From Citrobacter amalonaticus (GTDB lineage Bacteria > Pseudomonadota > Gammaproteobacteria > Enterobacterales > Enterobacteriaceae), in NCBI RefSeq assembly GCF_002918555.1, contig NZ_PQMB01000006.1, positions 62,001-126,000 of the forward strand: DNA of 64,000 nt, written 5' to 3'. A program made the translations under genes and the position numbers. Every line of letters starts with the position of its first letter. The stretch's first letter is position 1. The notes beneath the pieces are model-generated. The model did no database searches, was not told where the DNA came from, and saw nothing but the letters and a program-made list of their open reading frames with translations. This document shows, piece after piece, positions 54,626-64,000 of this stretch.

Positions 54626-55999
54626 GTGACCGCTTTTTCAACCCTGAATGTTTTGCCCGCCGCCCAGCTTGAGAATCTGAATGAGTTGGGATATCTGACA
54701 ATGACGCCTGTCCAGGCCGCTGCGTTACCGGCGATCCTGGCGGGGAAAGATGTTCGCGTGCAGGCAAAAACCGGCAGTGGCAAAACTGCGGCATTTGGTC
54801 TGGGTCTCTTACAGCATATCGACGTCGCGTTATTCCAGACCCAGTCGCTGGTGCTTTGTCCCACACGTGAGCTGGCCGATCAGGTGGCGGGGGAACTGCG
54901 TCGCCTGGCGCGCTTTCTGCCGAACACTAAAATTTTAACGCTGTGCGGCGGGCAACCTTTTGGCGCGCAGCGCGACTCTCTTCAGCATGCCCCGCATATT
55001 ATTGTCGCGACACCCGGGCGCCTGCTCGATCACCTGCAAAAAGGAACCGTCTCTCTGGAGGCCCTGAATACGCTGGTGATGGATGAGGCCGATCGGATGC
55101 TGGACATGGGGTTCAGCGAAGCCATTGATGAGGTTATTCGCTTTGCGCCGACGTCACGCCAGACGCTGTTGTTTTCCGCAACCTGGCCGGAGGCGATTGC
55201 AGCGATCAGCGGGCGCGTACAGCAGGATCCGTTGACGATTGAGACCGACGCTGTCGATGCGCTTCCCGCTATTGAACAGCAATTTTTTGAAACACACGCA
55301 AACGGCAAGATCCCACTGCTGCAAAAGCTGCTCAGTCAGCATCAGCCTGCTTCCTGTGTGGTTTTCTGTAATACCAAAAAGGATTGTCAGGCGGTCTGCG
55401 ATGCCCTGAATGCCGCAGGACAAAGCGCGTTATCGCTGCATGGCGATCTTGAACAGCGCGACCGCGATCAGACGCTGGTTCGTTTTGCCAACGGCAGCGC
55501 GCGGGTGCTGGTCGCGACGGATGTTGCCGCCCGCGGGCTGGACATCAAATCGCTGGAACTGGTTGTGAACTATGAGCTGGCATGGGATCCGGAAGTCCAC
55601 GTTCACCGCATTGGTCGTACCGCACGTGCGGGAAACAGCGGGCTGGCTATCAGCTTCTGTGCGCCGGAAGAGGCGCAGCGTGCGAATATTCTCTCGGAAA
55701 TGCTGCAACTCAAGCTGAACTGGCTCTCTGCGCCGGGTAATGTGCAGATTGTTCCGCTGGATGCGGAAATGGCAACCCTGTGCATTGACGGTGGTAAGAA
55801 AGCTAAAATGCGTCCTGGCGATGTGTTAGGAGCGTTAACCGGGGATATTGGCCTGGAGGGCGCAGATATCGGCAAAATTACCGTCCATCCGGCGCACGTC
55901 TACGTTGCCGTTCGCCAGGCGGTGGCACACAACGCCTGGAAGCAATTACAGAACGGTAAAATTAAGGGTAAGACCTGCCGGGTTCGTTTATTGAAGTAA
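54626..55999 (+). CDS. dbpA: DbpA, DEAD-box RNA helicase for 50S assembly
   Basis: 457-residue helicase activated by hairpin 92 of 23S rRNA. Q motif GYLTMTPVQAAALP; motif I AKTGSGKT; II VMDEADRML (DEAD); III FSATWPEA; VI HRIGRTARAG. The C-terminal RNA-recognition domain (about 380-457) contains CIDGGKKAKMRPGDVLGALTGD. It starts at GTG 54626 (MTAFSTLNVLP) and is convergent with ttcA. Confidence 0.96.
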   Translation: MTAFSTLNVLPAAQLENLNELGYLTMTPVQAAALPAILAGKDVRVQAKTGSGKTAAFGLGLLQHIDVALFQTQSLVLCPTRELADQVAGELRRLARFLPNTKILTLCGGQPFGAQRDSLQHAPHIIVATPGRLLDHLQKGTVSLEALNTLVMDEADRMLDMGFSEAIDEVIRFAPTSRQTLLFSATWPEAIAAISGRVQQDPLTIETDAVDALPAIEQQFFETHANGKIPLLQKLLSQHQPASCVVFCNTKKDCQAVCDALNAAGQSALSLHGDLEQRDRDQTLVRFANGSARVLVATDVAARGLDIKSLELVVNYELAWDPEVHVHRIGRTARAGNSGLAISFCAPEEAQRANILSEMLQLKLNWLSAPGNVQIVPLDAEMATLCIDGGKKAKMRPGDVLGALTGDIGLEGADIGKITVHPAHVYVAVRQAVAHNAWKQLQNGKIKGKTCRVRLLK

Positions 56000-56009
56000 A
56001 TGTCAGGAG

Positions 56010-56035
56010 GCGTCTCAGAGCGTTATCTGAGACGC
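56010..56035. terminator. Hairpin between dbpA and ttcA
   Basis: GCGTCTCAGA / TCTGAGACGC, a perfect 10-bp stem with 6-base loop, lies between convergent gene ends. No strong T-tract. Confidence 0.6.
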
Positions 56036-56042
56036 TGACCGC

Positions 56043-56978
56043 TTACTTCACTTCCACGACGTTCAGTCGTAATTCATCCCGTTGATTTTCATCTTCTTCC
56101 GGCTGCCATCCGGCGGGTTGCAGAGGGATTTCCTGACGATCGAACGCCAGATCGCCACCGTCAACGACGTCAGAACCGTGCTTAATTCCTTTAAAATCAA
56201 ACAAGTTAATATCGCTCAGGTGCGATGGCACAACGTTCTGCATGGCGCTGAACATGGTTTCGATTCGTCCCGGATAGCGCCTGTCCCAGTCGCGCAGCAT
56301 GTCTGCGATGACCTGACGCTGTAAGTTGGGTTGCGAACCGCAGAGGTTGCACGGAATGATCGGGAACGCTTTCGCTTCAGAAAAGCGCTCAATGTCTTTT
56401 TCACGGCAGTAGGCCAACGGACGAATGACGATATGTTTGCCGTCGTCACTCATCAGTTTAGGCGGCATCCCTTTCATCTTTCCGCCGTAGAACATGTTCA
56501 GAAACAGGGTCTGTAAAATATCATCCCGATGGTGGCCCAGCGCAATTTTTGTGGCCCCCAGCTCTGTCGCCGTGCGATAGAGGATCCCACGGCGCAGGCG
56601 GGAACACAGGGAACAGGTTGTCTTACCTTCAGGGATTTTCTCTTTGACGATCCCATAGGTATTTTCTTCAACGATTTTGTATTCAACGCCGAGCTGTGCC
56701 AGATACTCAGGCAGAATGTGTTCCGGAAAACCAGGCTGTTTCTGATCAAGGTTAACCGCCACCAGTGAGAAGCTGATTGGCGCGCTCTGTTGCAAATTGC
56801 GGAGAATCTCCAGCATGGTGTAGCTGTCTTTCCCACCGGAAAGACAAACCATAATACGGTCGCCATCTTCAATCATGTTGAAGTCGGCAATGGCTTCGCC
56901 CACGTTACGACGCAGACGCTTCTGTAATTTGTTCAGGTTGTACTGCTCTTTCTTGCTAATTTCTTGATTTTGCGACAT
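56043..56978 (-). CDS. ttcA: TtcA, tRNA 2-thiocytidine (position 32) synthetase
   Basis: 311-residue iron-sulfur tRNA thiolase. PP-loop [12 protein letters not shown]. The [4Fe-4S] ligands are the CSLCSR cysteines and the later CNLCGSQ cysteine. The gene is uninterrupted: in E. coli K-12 the Rac prophage lies at this locus, but no such insertion occurs here. ATG 56978 ([14 protein letters not shown]). Confidence 0.95.
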   Translation of the reverse strand: MSQNQEISKKEQYNLNKLQKRLRRNVGEAIADFNMIEDGDRIMVCLSGGKDSYTMLEILRNLQQSAPISFSLVAVNLDQKQPGFPEHILPEYLAQLGVEYKIVEENTYGIVKEKIPEGKTTCSLCSRLRRGILYRTATELGATKIALGHHRDDILQTLFLNMFYGGKMKGMPPKLMSDDGKHIVIRPLAYCREKDIERFSEAKAFPIIPCNLCGSQPNLQRQVIADMLRDWDRRYPGRIETMFSAMQNVVPSHLSDINLFDFKGIKHGSDVVDGGDLAFDRQEIPLQPAGWQPEEDENQRDELRLNVVEVK

Positions 56979-57147
56979 TTAATGGTGGCTCAATTTATCG
57001 TGTGGCATCAGAGTCGTATGCATCACGCCGGAAAGTCCGGTCAAAGAAGTCTGATCGAATAACTGTGGCGTGTATGGTACGGATAAGCGAGAAAAATGTC
57101 AGCACATTTAGGTGGCGAGGAGCAGAACAGAAGAGGGTAAAAGGAAA

Positions 57148-57168
57148 AGCCCGCAATGCCTGCGGGCT
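57148..57168 (-). terminator. Terminator of uspF
   Basis: On the minus strand AGCCCGCA / TGCGGGCT with loop GGCAT is followed by TTTTCC. It comes right after the uspF stop. Confidence 0.85.
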
Positions 57169-57174
57169 AAAAAG

Positions 57175-57609
57175 TCAGCGAACGACCAGTACTGAGCACT
57201 CGGCATGGCGCACTACCGCAGCGGCGTTGGAACCCAACAAATAGGTGGTGATATCAGGGCGGTGTGAAGCAATAATGACCATATATGCCGGTAATTTTTT
57301 CGCCATATCCAGAATGACATCTTTAGGAGAACCTTCCGCCACATGAATATGCACGCGATCGGAAGGAATATTGAACTTCCTGGTAATCTCTTCCAGTTGA
57401 GATTTTGCTTCTGCTTTCAGATCGTCCATAGCCGGTAACTCAGAAGAGTAGGCCAGGCCTAATGAGGCGTAATAGGGCAGTGACGGAATAACTGTCAGAA
57501 AATGAACCTCCGCGTCATCAATTTTGGCTTCTGCCTCCACATGAGTAATAACGCGTTCAGTTAATTCTGAGTCTGAAATATCGACAGGAACAAGAATCGT
57601 TTTGTTCAT
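57175..57609 (-). CDS. uspF: UspF (YnaF), single-domain universal stress protein
   Basis: 144-residue Usp-fold nucleotide-binding protein. N-terminal strand [17 protein letters not shown]. The ATP-binding signature near the C-terminus is [31 protein letters not shown] read in pieces around G-S-N. It is linked to fimbriae and adhesion in E. coli. ATG 57609 has CAGGAGG upstream. Ends close to its own terminator. Confidence 0.95.
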   Translation of the reverse strand: MNKTILVPVDISDSELTERVITHVEAEAKIDDAEVHFLTVIPSLPYYASLGLAYSSELPAMDDLKAEAKSQLEEITRKFNIPSDRVHIHVAEGSPKDVILDMAKKLPAYMVIIASHRPDITTYLLGSNAAAVVRHAECSVLVVR

Positions 57610-57690
57610 AAAACCTCCTGTTTAAGTATCCATTTAAAGTGTAACGCCTTATCGCACTTTATGTACAATGACAGTCGTCACAATTTGGCA

Positions 57691-57903
57691 TCACTTTTTC
57701 TTGATTTCAGCGAATTTACCTTTAATGACGCCATCATAAAATCGGCCCTTTGAGACGACGGTAAGAAAATCGCGAAAAATACGCGCCGGAACCCCTCGAT
57801 ATTGCAGGGTACCCGTTTGATGAAAACAAATTTCCAGCGTGGCAGAGCGTTCGTCATAGCCGATGGATGCAATTCGTGATGATTTGACAGGGTGGTGATT
57901 CAT
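57691..57903 (-). CDS. KTSC-domain small protein
   Basis: 70-residue protein made almost entirely of a KTSC domain, named for similarity to lysyl-tRNA synthetase C-termini. It contains VKSSRIASIGYDERSATLEI, then TGTLQYRGVPARIFRDFL and SKGRFYDGVIKGKF. ATG 57903 follows GAGGATGCCCGCA; a TTG further up is less likely. Role unknown. The convergent or tandem uspF has no obvious link. Confidence 0.8.
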   Translation of the reverse strand: MNHHPVKSSRIASIGYDERSATLEICFHQTGTLQYRGVPARIFRDFLTVVSKGRFYDGVIKGKFAEIKKK

Positions 57904-58027
57904 TGCGGGCATCCTCAACGGCAGTCATTTACAGGCAATATAGCATGTTACCGGTGCGGATTAAGAACCCGGCTCTAAGCAGCGCTTTGCTACAGACAAA
58001 GTGATGTTGTTTCAGGCGGAAAAAATA

Positions 58028-58047
58028 GCCCGCAGTTTCCCGCGGGC
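58028..58047 (-). terminator. Terminator of ompN
   Basis: On the minus strand GCCCGCGGGAAACTGCGGGC folds into a 6-bp GC stem followed by TATTTTTTCC. It lies 20 bases after the porin stop. Confidence 0.85.
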
Positions 58048-58066
58048 GTAGAGATGATGCAGATAT

Positions 58067-59215
58067 TTAGAACTGATAAACCAGACCTAATGCGACAACA
58101 TCATCAGTTGCGATGTCGTTGCGAGCGTAGAAGCTGTCATCTTCGTCCAGCAGGTTGATTTTGTAATCAACGTAGGTGGACATGTTTTTGTTGAAGTAGT
58201 AGGTCGCGCCAACATCTGCGTATTTCACCAGATCTTTGTCGCTGTCGACACCAACCAGATCTTTACCTTTAGACATCAGGAAAGAAACCGCCGGACGCAG
58301 ACCGAAGTCGAACTGATATTGCGCAGTTACTTCAACGTTCTGAGTCTTGTTCGCGACATTATAGCCATTACCGCCATAAGGGGTCATGTTACGGGTTTCG
58401 GAGTACATGGTAGCCAGGTAGAGGTTGTTGGCATCATATTTCAGGCCAGCAGTCCAGGCGTCAGCTTTATCGCCACCAGCACTGGTGTGGTTGACCTGAT
58501 CATTAGTACGGTCAGAAGAGGCGTACGCCGCGCTTGCGCTGAAGCCCATACCGAAGTCATAGGCGGTGGACAGGCCGAAACCGTCACCATTTTCGTAACG
58601 GACGTCGTTGTTATTTGCGAAATTACCATTAGCGTCAACGTTGGAACCACGGTTGCCAGTACCTTCCTGACTGTTGCTGCTATTTTCGTTAGCGCCCTGG
58701 TACTGTAGCGCGAAGTTCAGACCGTTAACCAGACCGAAGAAATCGGTATTACGGTAGGTTGCAACCCCGTTTGCACGGCCGGTCATAAAGTTGTCGGCTT
58801 TGGTGTAGGAGTCGCCACCGAATTCTGGCAGCATATCGGTCCAGCCTTCAACGTCGTACAGCACGCCGTAGTTACGACCGTAGTCGAATGAACCATAGTC
58901 AGCAAACTTCAGCCCTGCGAATGCCAGACGGGTCCAGGAGTTGTCGGTGTTGGATTCAGTATTGTTAGCCTGAATGTTATATTCCCACTGACCGTAACCC
59001 GTCAGTTGAGCGTTAATCTGGGTTTCCCCTTTAAAACCTAAACGAGCATAGGACTGATCGCCATCAACACCGCTATTATCAGAGAAATAATGCAGACCAT
59101 CTACTTTGCCATAGAGGTCTAATTTATTGCCGTCTTTATTATAAACTTCGGCAGCATGAGCAGCACCTGCGGCTAACAGGGCTGGAATTACGAGGGCCAG
59201 TACTTTTCTTTTCAT
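58067..59215 (-). CDS. ompN: OmpN-type general porin
   Basis: 382-residue trimeric outer-membrane porin. Signal peptide ending AGAAHA (residue 21). The mature protein starts [25 protein letters not shown] (read in two parts) and has the eyelet loop [22 protein letters not shown] long variable loop rich in Asn and Ser lies at about 190-220. It ends [10 protein letters not shown] with the C-terminal Phe. Position beside micC and nifJ identifies ompN over ompC/ompF paralogues. ATG 59215 has AAAGGATTATTCCC upstream. Confidence 0.92.
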   Translation of the reverse strand: MKRKVLALVIPALLAAGAAHAAEVYNKDGNKLDLYGKVDGLHYFSDNSGVDGDQSYARLGFKGETQINAQLTGYGQWEYNIQANNTESNTDNSWTRLAFAGLKFADYGSFDYGRNYGVLYDVEGWTDMLPEFGGDSYTKADNFMTGRANGVATYRNTDFFGLVNGLNFALQYQGANENSSNSQEGTGNRGSNVDANGNFANNNDVRYENGDGFGLSTAYDFGMGFSASAAYASSDRTNDQVNHTSAGGDKADAWTAGLKYDANNLYLATMYSETRNMTPYGGNGYNVANKTQNVEVTAQYQFDFGLRPAVSFLMSKGKDLVGVDSDKDLVKYADVGATYYFNKNMSTYVDYKINLLDEDDSFYARNDIATDDVVALGLVYQF

Positions 59216-59440
59216 GGGAATAATCCTTTAGTTTTTTTATTACCTGTGACTCCCCATAGGAGGGGTGAAATTATGCTAAAGGAGAAGTTCCATAAAGAGA
59301 TAAGTATCAATTGTTACGCTCTAAGTAAAACCTTAATAAAATAATTCTGTTGAAATGAGCATAATTTTGGTGAATGTTTTTATTATAAATATATAAAATA
59401 AAAATTATACAAATTAATTATGCTGCGATATTCTGCGCTG

Positions 59441-59550
59441 GTTATATGCCTTTATTGTCACGTTTTGCTTTTTCACTGGACCATTGCGATAAGTACTGAT
59501 TTACCAGCGACTAAATTGACAAGCCCGAACTATCGTTCGGGCTTTTTTTT
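59441..59550 (+). ncRNA. micC: MicC, antisense small RNA to ompC
   Basis: About 110 bases divergent from ompN. The 5' segment GTTATATGCCTTTATTGTCA is the E. coli MicC seed that pairs with the ompC translation start and is fully conserved. The middle (59462-59510) is diverged. The terminator AAGCCCGAAC/GTTCGGGCTT ends in a T-run at 59543-59550. Hfq-dependent repression of OmpC (and OmpD in Salmonella) is the known role. Confidence 0.93.
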
Positions 59551-59574
59551 AGCAGTACGATAACCGCATGGGTG

Positions 59575-62500
59575 TCAATCAGTGCCGCTCTTCTCCGCTT
59601 TGCCTGCCAGCTGCGCCAGAAAATCGTAGCGTTTTTGCAGATCGGCCGTGGCATCCTTCCATAGCTGCTCTGCCACTTCAGGCTGTTGCGCATTCAGACG
59701 ACGGAAACGTTGTTCATTGAGCAGCGTCTCTGCCAGTGCATCTGATGGCGGACGGGAATCCAGCGCCAGCGGCAGTTTACCTTCGTCAGCACGACGCGGA
59801 TCGAAGCGGTACAGGGGCCAGAAGCCAGTCGCCGTCAATTGCCGCATCTGATCGTGACTCAGCGCCAGATCGTAGCCGTGTTCTTCACAAGGGCTGTAGG
59901 CGATGATAAGCGATGGACCCGGGTACGCTTCTGCTTCCTGGATTGCTTTTACCGTCTGATTTAACTGTGCGCCTAATGAGATCTGCGCGACATAAACATG
60001 GCCGTACATCATCATGCTGACGCCAAGATCTTTCCGCGCTTTACGCTTACCGTGTTCGCCAAACTTAGTGACCGCGCCCAGCGGCGTGGCTTTCGACGCC
60101 TGCCCCCCCGTGTTGGAGTAGCACTGCGTATCCAGCACCAGGATATTGACGTTTTCTGTCAGGCTTAACACATGATCAAGGCCGCCAAAGCCAATATCGT
60201 AGGCCCAGCCATCGCCGCCAATCAGCCAGATTGATTTCTCAACCAGCGCGTCAGCATCCGTCAACAGCTCGCGTGCGCCTGCAACATCCTTCAGGCTCTG
60301 ACGCAGGGCCGCGACTTGCGCACGGCGCTCCTCTGGTGTCGCTTCAGCATGCAGTGCCTCATTGAGTTCCGTCGGGATCTTATCGGCGAACTGCTCAAGC
60401 AGACGCAACACGCGAACCCGGTGCTGATCCACCGTCAGGCGGAAGCCCAGACCAAACTCGGCGTTATCCTCGAACAGAGAGTTCGCCCATGCTGGCCCAC
60501 GCCCGTTGGCATCAGTGGTATACGGCGTGGAAGGTAGATTACCGCCGTAGATCGATGAACAGCCGGTGGCGTTGGCAATGAGCATCCGATCGCCATACAG
60601 CTGGGTTAACAGCTTAATATAGGGGGTTTCACCACAACCGGAACAGGCGCCAGAATATTCAAACAACGGGGTGATGAGCTGGGAAGTGCGAATATCAATG
60701 CGTTCCAGCTTGCTGCGGTCAATTTCCGGCAGGTTGAGGAAAAAGTCGTAATTGACCTTCTCTTCTTCGACATGTTCAAGGCGGGACATCATATTGATAG
60801 CCTTGATCTCCGGATCCTGACGATCCTTCGCCGGGCAGACCTCCACGCACAGATTGCAGCCAGTGCAATCCTCCGGCGCAACCTGCAACACATATTTCTG
60901 CCCGCGCATGTCGCGGGACTTCACATCCAGGGTGTGCAGGCTGGCAGGGGCGTTCTCCATCGCTTCCGGCGAAACCACTTTGGCGCGAATTGCCGAGTGC
61001 GGACAGGCGGCCACACAGTGGTTACACTGTGTGCAGAGTTCCTCTTTCCAGATGGGGATCTCTTCGGCAATGTTGCGTTTTTCCCACCGCGTGGTCCCCA
61101 TCGGCCAGGTGCCGTCCGGCGGTAGCGCAGAAACGGGCAGGGCGTCGCCGAGTCCTGCGAGCATTGCCGCCGTCACCGTTTTAACAAAATCAGGAGCCGC
61201 ATCAGACACTACCGGAGGACGATTAGCGCTACGTGGATCCACGGCCTGCAGCGGCACCTCTGCCACAGATTCACGTGCCAGCGCCAGCGCCTGCCAGTTG
61301 CGTTCGACCAGATCCTGACCTTTGCTGCTGTAGCTTTTCGCAATGGCTCCCTGTAGCTCAGCCAGTGCGCTATCGCCCGGCAGGATCTGCGTCAGATGGA
61401 AGAACGCCATCTGCATTACGGTGTTAATACGCGCAGCCAGACCACATTCACGCGCGATTCTGGCAGCGTTAATCACATAAAAACGCGCTTTCTTCTGATT
61501 CAGCACCGCCTGAACGTCCTGGGGAAGACGGGACCAGACTTCATCCGCGCTGTACGGGGTGTTGAGCAGGAAAATGCCGCCAGATTTCAGGCGCTCCGCC
61601 ATTTGATACTTATCAATGAACTGTAGCTGGTGGCAGCCGACAAAGTCTGCTTGTGAGACAAGATAAGCCGAGCGGATCGGTTGTTCACTGACGCGCAGGT
61701 GTGAAACCGTCAGGCCACCCGCTTTTTTTGAATCGTAGACGAAATAGCCCTGGGCATACCACGGCGTTGAGTTACCGATAATCTTGATGTTGTTTTTGGT
61801 GGCCGACACGCTGCCGTCGCTGCCCAGCCCATAAAACAGTGCCTCGAGTTTGGCGGTGGCTGGCAGAGTATTCTCCGGCAGGGGTAACGACAGATTGGTG
61901 ACGTCATCATAAATGCCGACAGTAAAGCGCGATTTGGGTTTGGCGGCATTGAGTTCATTGTAAACGGCCAGCACGCATTCCGGCCCAAACTCTTTTGAAG
62001 AAAGCCCATAACGCCCACCAATGACCCGCGGCAGCGTTTCACGTTCCCCGTTGTTAAAGGCTTCAGCCAGCGCGGTCATTACGTCGAGATAGAGCGGCTC
62101 GGCCTGTGCGCCAGGCTCTTTAGTACGATCGAGAACCGCAATGCTACGCACGCTCTCCGGCAGCGCCCGCAGCAGGTGTCTGGCCGAGAAAGGGCGGAAC
62201 AGGCGCACTTTTAATACACCGACTTTTTCGCCGTGCGTTAGCAGTTCGTCAACCACCTCTTCGCAGGTGCCGATCGCTGAACCCATCAATATAATGACCC
62301 GCTCTGCCTGCGGATGCCCGTAGTACTCAAAGGGCTGGTACTGGCGACCCGTTGCCGCGGCAAAGTCGTTCATGGCCTGTTCGACGTGGTCGTAAACCGC
62401 GTTATACCAGGGGTTAGTCGCCTCGCGGGACTGGAAATACGTATCCGGGTTCGCTGATGTCCCACGGATCACCGGATGCTCAGGGTTGAGCGCCCGTGCG

Positions 62501-63099
62501 CGGTGGGCGTCGATTTCTGCCTGGGGCATTAACCCAAGTATCGTGTTATCCGCCAGCGGGACGATTTTGTTGATCTCGTGCGAGGTCCGGAAACCATCAA
62601 AGAAGTGAATAAAGGGCACCCGGCTTTTCAGCGTTGCTACCTGTGAAATCAACGCAAAATCCTGCGCTTCCTGCACGCTTGCAGCGCACAGCATCGCGCA
62701 GCCGGTCTGACGCACGGCCATCACGTCGGAGTGGTCGCCAAAAATAGACAAGGCATGTGTGGCAATGGTACGTGCAGCAACGTGAAGAACAAAAGGCGTA
62801 AGCTGTCCCGCCAGCTTGTACAACGTCGGGATCATCAACAACAGTCCCTGTGAGGAGGTGAATGATGTTGAGAGTGCTCCGGTTTGTAACGCACCGTGAA
62901 CCGTTGCGATCGCGCCGCCTTCCGATTGCATTTCAACAACGCGTGGCGTATCGCCCCAGACGTTTTTAAGCCCGTTTCCGGCCCAGGCGTCAGCCTGCTC
63001 AGCCATTGTGGAACTGGGCGTAATCGGGTAGATGGCGATAACTTCACTGGTACGAAACGCTACTGAAGCGACCGCGCCATTACCGTCAATTGTTTGCAT
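59575..63099 (-). CDS. ydbK: Pyruvate:flavodoxin (ferredoxin) oxidoreductase
   Basis: 1174-residue single-chain PFOR (NifJ type) converting pyruvate and CoA to acetyl-CoA, CO2 and low-potential electrons. N-terminal pyruvate-binding domain has ITPSSTMAEQADAW. Two 4Fe-4S sites lie in EELCTQCNHCVAACPHSAI and EDCTGCNLCVEVCPAKD. A further cluster cysteine set starts in YSGACSGCGETPY. The thiamine domain contains GDGWAYDIGFGGLDH. ATG 63099 has AAGGGTGTC upstream. Same length as E. coli YdbK. Confidence 0.95.
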   Translation of the reverse strand: MQTIDGNGAVASVAFRTSEVIAIYPITPSSTMAEQADAWAGNGLKNVWGDTPRVVEMQSEGGAIATVHGALQTGALSTSFTSSQGLLLMIPTLYKLAGQLTPFVLHVAARTIATHALSIFGDHSDVMAVRQTGCAMLCAASVQEAQDFALISQVATLKSRVPFIHFFDGFRTSHEINKIVPLADNTILGLMPQAEIDAHRARALNPEHPVIRGTSANPDTYFQSREATNPWYNAVYDHVEQAMNDFAAATGRQYQPFEYYGHPQAERVIILMGSAIGTCEEVVDELLTHGEKVGVLKVRLFRPFSARHLLRALPESVRSIAVLDRTKEPGAQAEPLYLDVMTALAEAFNNGERETLPRVIGGRYGLSSKEFGPECVLAVYNELNAAKPKSRFTVGIYDDVTNLSLPLPENTLPATAKLEALFYGLGSDGSVSATKNNIKIIGNSTPWYAQGYFVYDSKKAGGLTVSHLRVSEQPIRSAYLVSQADFVGCHQLQFIDKYQMAERLKSGGIFLLNTPYSADEVWSRLPQDVQAVLNQKKARFYVINAARIARECGLAARINTVMQMAFFHLTQILPGDSALAELQGAIAKSYSSKGQDLVERNWQALALARESVAEVPLQAVDPRSANRPPVVSDAAPDFVKTVTAAMLAGLGDALPVSALPPDGTWPMGTTRWEKRNIAEEIPIWKEELCTQCNHCVAACPHSAIRAKVVSPEAMENAPASLHTLDVKSRDMRGQKYVLQVAPEDCTGCNLCVEVCPAKDRQDPEIKAINMMSRLEHVEEEKVNYDFFLNLPEIDRSKLERIDIRTSQLITPLFEYSGACSGCGETPYIKLLTQLYGDRMLIANATGCSSIYGGNLPSTPYTTDANGRGPAWANSLFEDNAEFGLGFRLTVDQHRVRVLRLLEQFADKIPTELNEALHAEATPEERRAQVAALRQSLKDVAGARELLTDADALVEKSIWLIGGDGWAYDIGFGGLDHVLSLTENVNILVLDTQCYSNTGGQASKATPLGAVTKFGEHGKRKARKDLGVSMMMYGHVYVAQISLGAQLNQTVKAIQEAEAYPGPSLIIAYSPCEEHGYDLALSHDQMRQLTATGFWPLYRFDPRRADEGKLPLALDSRPPSDALAETLLNEQRFRRLNAQQPEVAEQLWKDATADLQKRYDFLAQLAGKAEKSGTD

Positions 63100-63382
63100 A
63101 AGACACCCTTACATTGCACAAAAAACAAATAAAGAGGGACACACGAAACCGTCGCGGGTCCTGGTAGTTATCCTTTTATTTTAGCAAAAGGCATACCCAC
63201 ACATTTTCGCTTTTGTGTCCCCTGGGTAATGAGAATGAAGGGTTTGATCAATCTGATTCCAGAAAAATTGGCAAAAAATGTTACTGAACCGCATAAATGC
63301 GCGCTTTGGCTCTCGACGGCGTAGATTCTGCTGCCTATTATTTAGGGCGGTTTATTTGGCTAAATATGCAGAGGGGAGAGAG

Positions 63383-63649
63383 ATGCGCGCAGCGTTTATG
63401 GTGGGGTGTGCCGCGTTATTATTGTCGGCCTGTAGTAGTGAACCTGTTCAACAGGCAACGGCGGCGCATGTTACACCGGGTTTGAAAGCCGCAATGTCCA
63501 GCTCCGGGGAAGCCAGTTGCGCCATGATTGGCGGTTCGCTTTCCGTTGCCCGTCAGCTTGATGGTTCGGCTACCGGCATGTGTGCATTACCCAACGGCAA
63601 ACGCTGTAGTGAACAGTCGCTTGCCGCCGGAAGCTGCGGAAGCTATTAA
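63383..63649 (+). CDS. ydbJ: YdbJ, DUF333 lipoprotein
   Basis: 88-residue lipoprotein. Signal peptide MRAAFMVGCAALLLSAC with lipobox LSAC (Cys17). The DUF333 part holds CAMIGGSLSV, GMCALPNGKRC and AAGSCGSY. Function unknown. ATG 63383 after GGGGAGAGAG is preferred to the frame opening at 63278. Confidence 0.93.
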   Translation: MRAAFMVGCAALLLSACSSEPVQQATAAHVTPGLKAAMSSSGEASCAMIGGSLSVARQLDGSATGMCALPNGKRCSEQSLAAGSCGSY

Positions 63650-63657
63650 TCGTCCGC

Positions 63658-64000
63658 TTATTGCACTAAATCAGACAGCTTATACGTCAACGTCTGATCG
63701 GCCGTCGCCAGCGTTAGCCGGTTAGCGGTCAGATCAACCTGCGCACCTTTTTTGAGCATGGTGCTCAGGATGTTATCGAGTTCGTTGAGCTGCGGCTCGG
63801 CGCAAAACATCCGTGTCATCGCCATGTCTTTGACCTTCAGCTCGCCATCAGACAGTTTCCCCTGACCGCTGAAGCGGTTACACATGTTTCCTGAGAGGGT
63901 CATGTTCTCGCCGAAACTGAGTTCCAGCGGATTTTTATTCATGGCAACGGGTTTGCCATTAACGCTTTCAAGCACAAAACGGTGATGCTGCAACTGTTCA
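63658..64000 (-). CDS. hslJ: HslJ, heat-shock lipoprotein (partial, 5' end beyond window)
   Basis: Visible 114 codons of a META/HslJ-domain lipoprotein. The frame stays open to the window edge and reads EQLQHHRFVLESVNGKPV first, matching E. coli HslJ from about residue 28, so the signal peptide and start are missing. Conserved FGENMTLSGNMCNRFSGQG and LATADQTLTYKLSDL follow. It contributes to novobiocin tolerance in E. coli. Convergent with ydbJ, 8 bases apart. Confidence 0.93.
   Translation of the reverse strand, partial: EQLQHHRFVLESVNGKPVAMNKNPLELSFGENMTLSGNMCNRFSGQGKLSDGELKVKDMAMTRMFCAEPQLNELDNILSTMLKKGAQVDLTANRLTLATADQTLTYKLSDLVQ

Noticed and set aside
56043-56978. Prophage attachment at ttcA as in E. 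coli Rac
   Set aside because: ttcA is complete with no duplicated core or integrase nearby.

Overview
The window is enterobacterial chromosome. Gene order and protein sequence follow the E. coli 29-31 min region closely: psp operon, ycj sugar cluster, ompG, ycjW, ycjXF, tyrR, tpx, ycjG, mpaA, mppA, ynaI, uspE, fnr, ogt, smrA, dgcM, zntB, fnrS, dbpA, ttcA, uspF, ompN, micC, nifJ, ydbJ, hslJ. Several insertions and losses exclude E. coli K-12 itself: a pca (3-oxoadipate) cluster, an autotransporter next to tyrR, loss of pspE and collapse of the abg operon. A Citrobacter or very close relative is the best guess. That is inference from synteny, not a database result.

Region by region. (1) 1-3.5 kb looks like a phage-derived or transferred remnant. 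It holds an AT-rich O-acyltransferase, a LexA-boxed UmuD-like small gene, and a yedK/SRAP gene split by one in-frame stop. (2) 3.5-6.2 kb is the phage-shock operon: pspF divergent from pspABCD through a sigma-54 promoter, with no pspE. (3) 6.4-20.3 kb is ycjMNOPQRSTUV-ompG with the LacI-family repressor ycjW. It is a binding-protein ABC importer plus porin, two disaccharide-type phosphorylases, a beta-phosphoglucomutase and the YcjQRS 3-keto-glucoside/guloside pathway. An identical 17-bp operator-like sequence precedes both ycjM and ycjU. (4) 20.3-28.8 kb is ycjXF, a mosaic autotransporter, and tyrR with a palindromic TyrR box. (5) 29-33 kb carries tpx and the murein-peptide recycling genes ycjG, mpaA and mppA. 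(6) 33.2-36.2 kb is an accessory cluster: DeoR regulator, VOC protein, cupin and zinc alcohol dehydrogenase. (7) 36.2-41.4 kb holds ynaI, ynaJ, uspE, a YnfC-like lipoprotein, fnr and ogt.

(8) 41.4-42.3 kb is a deletion scar. The tail of abgT is joined to the C-terminal half of abgR, and the McaS small RNA survives beside it with a CRP site. (9) 42.3-48.9 kb is smrA and then pcaR divergent from pcaIJFBDC, with two tandem PcaR-type operators. Protocatechuate dioxygenase genes (pcaGH) are not here. (10) 48.9-54.1 kb holds a Tat-signal HisC-like aminotransferase, the diguanylate cyclase dgcM, a chemoreceptor with almost no periplasmic domain, and zntB. (11) 54.2-64 kb holds the FNR-activated sRNA FnrS, a small proline-rich ORF, dbpA, ttcA, uspF, a KTSC-domain protein, the porin ompN with the sRNA MicC, pyruvate:flavodoxin oxidoreductase, ydbJ and a partial hslJ.

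Functionally the window combines envelope stress (psp), envelope and murein recycling, anaerobic regulation (fnr, fnrS, nifJ), biofilm and c-di-GMP control (dgcM, mcaS) and two carbon-source catabolic cassettes (ycj, pca). No rRNA, tRNA, CRISPR array or intact insertion sequence was seen.
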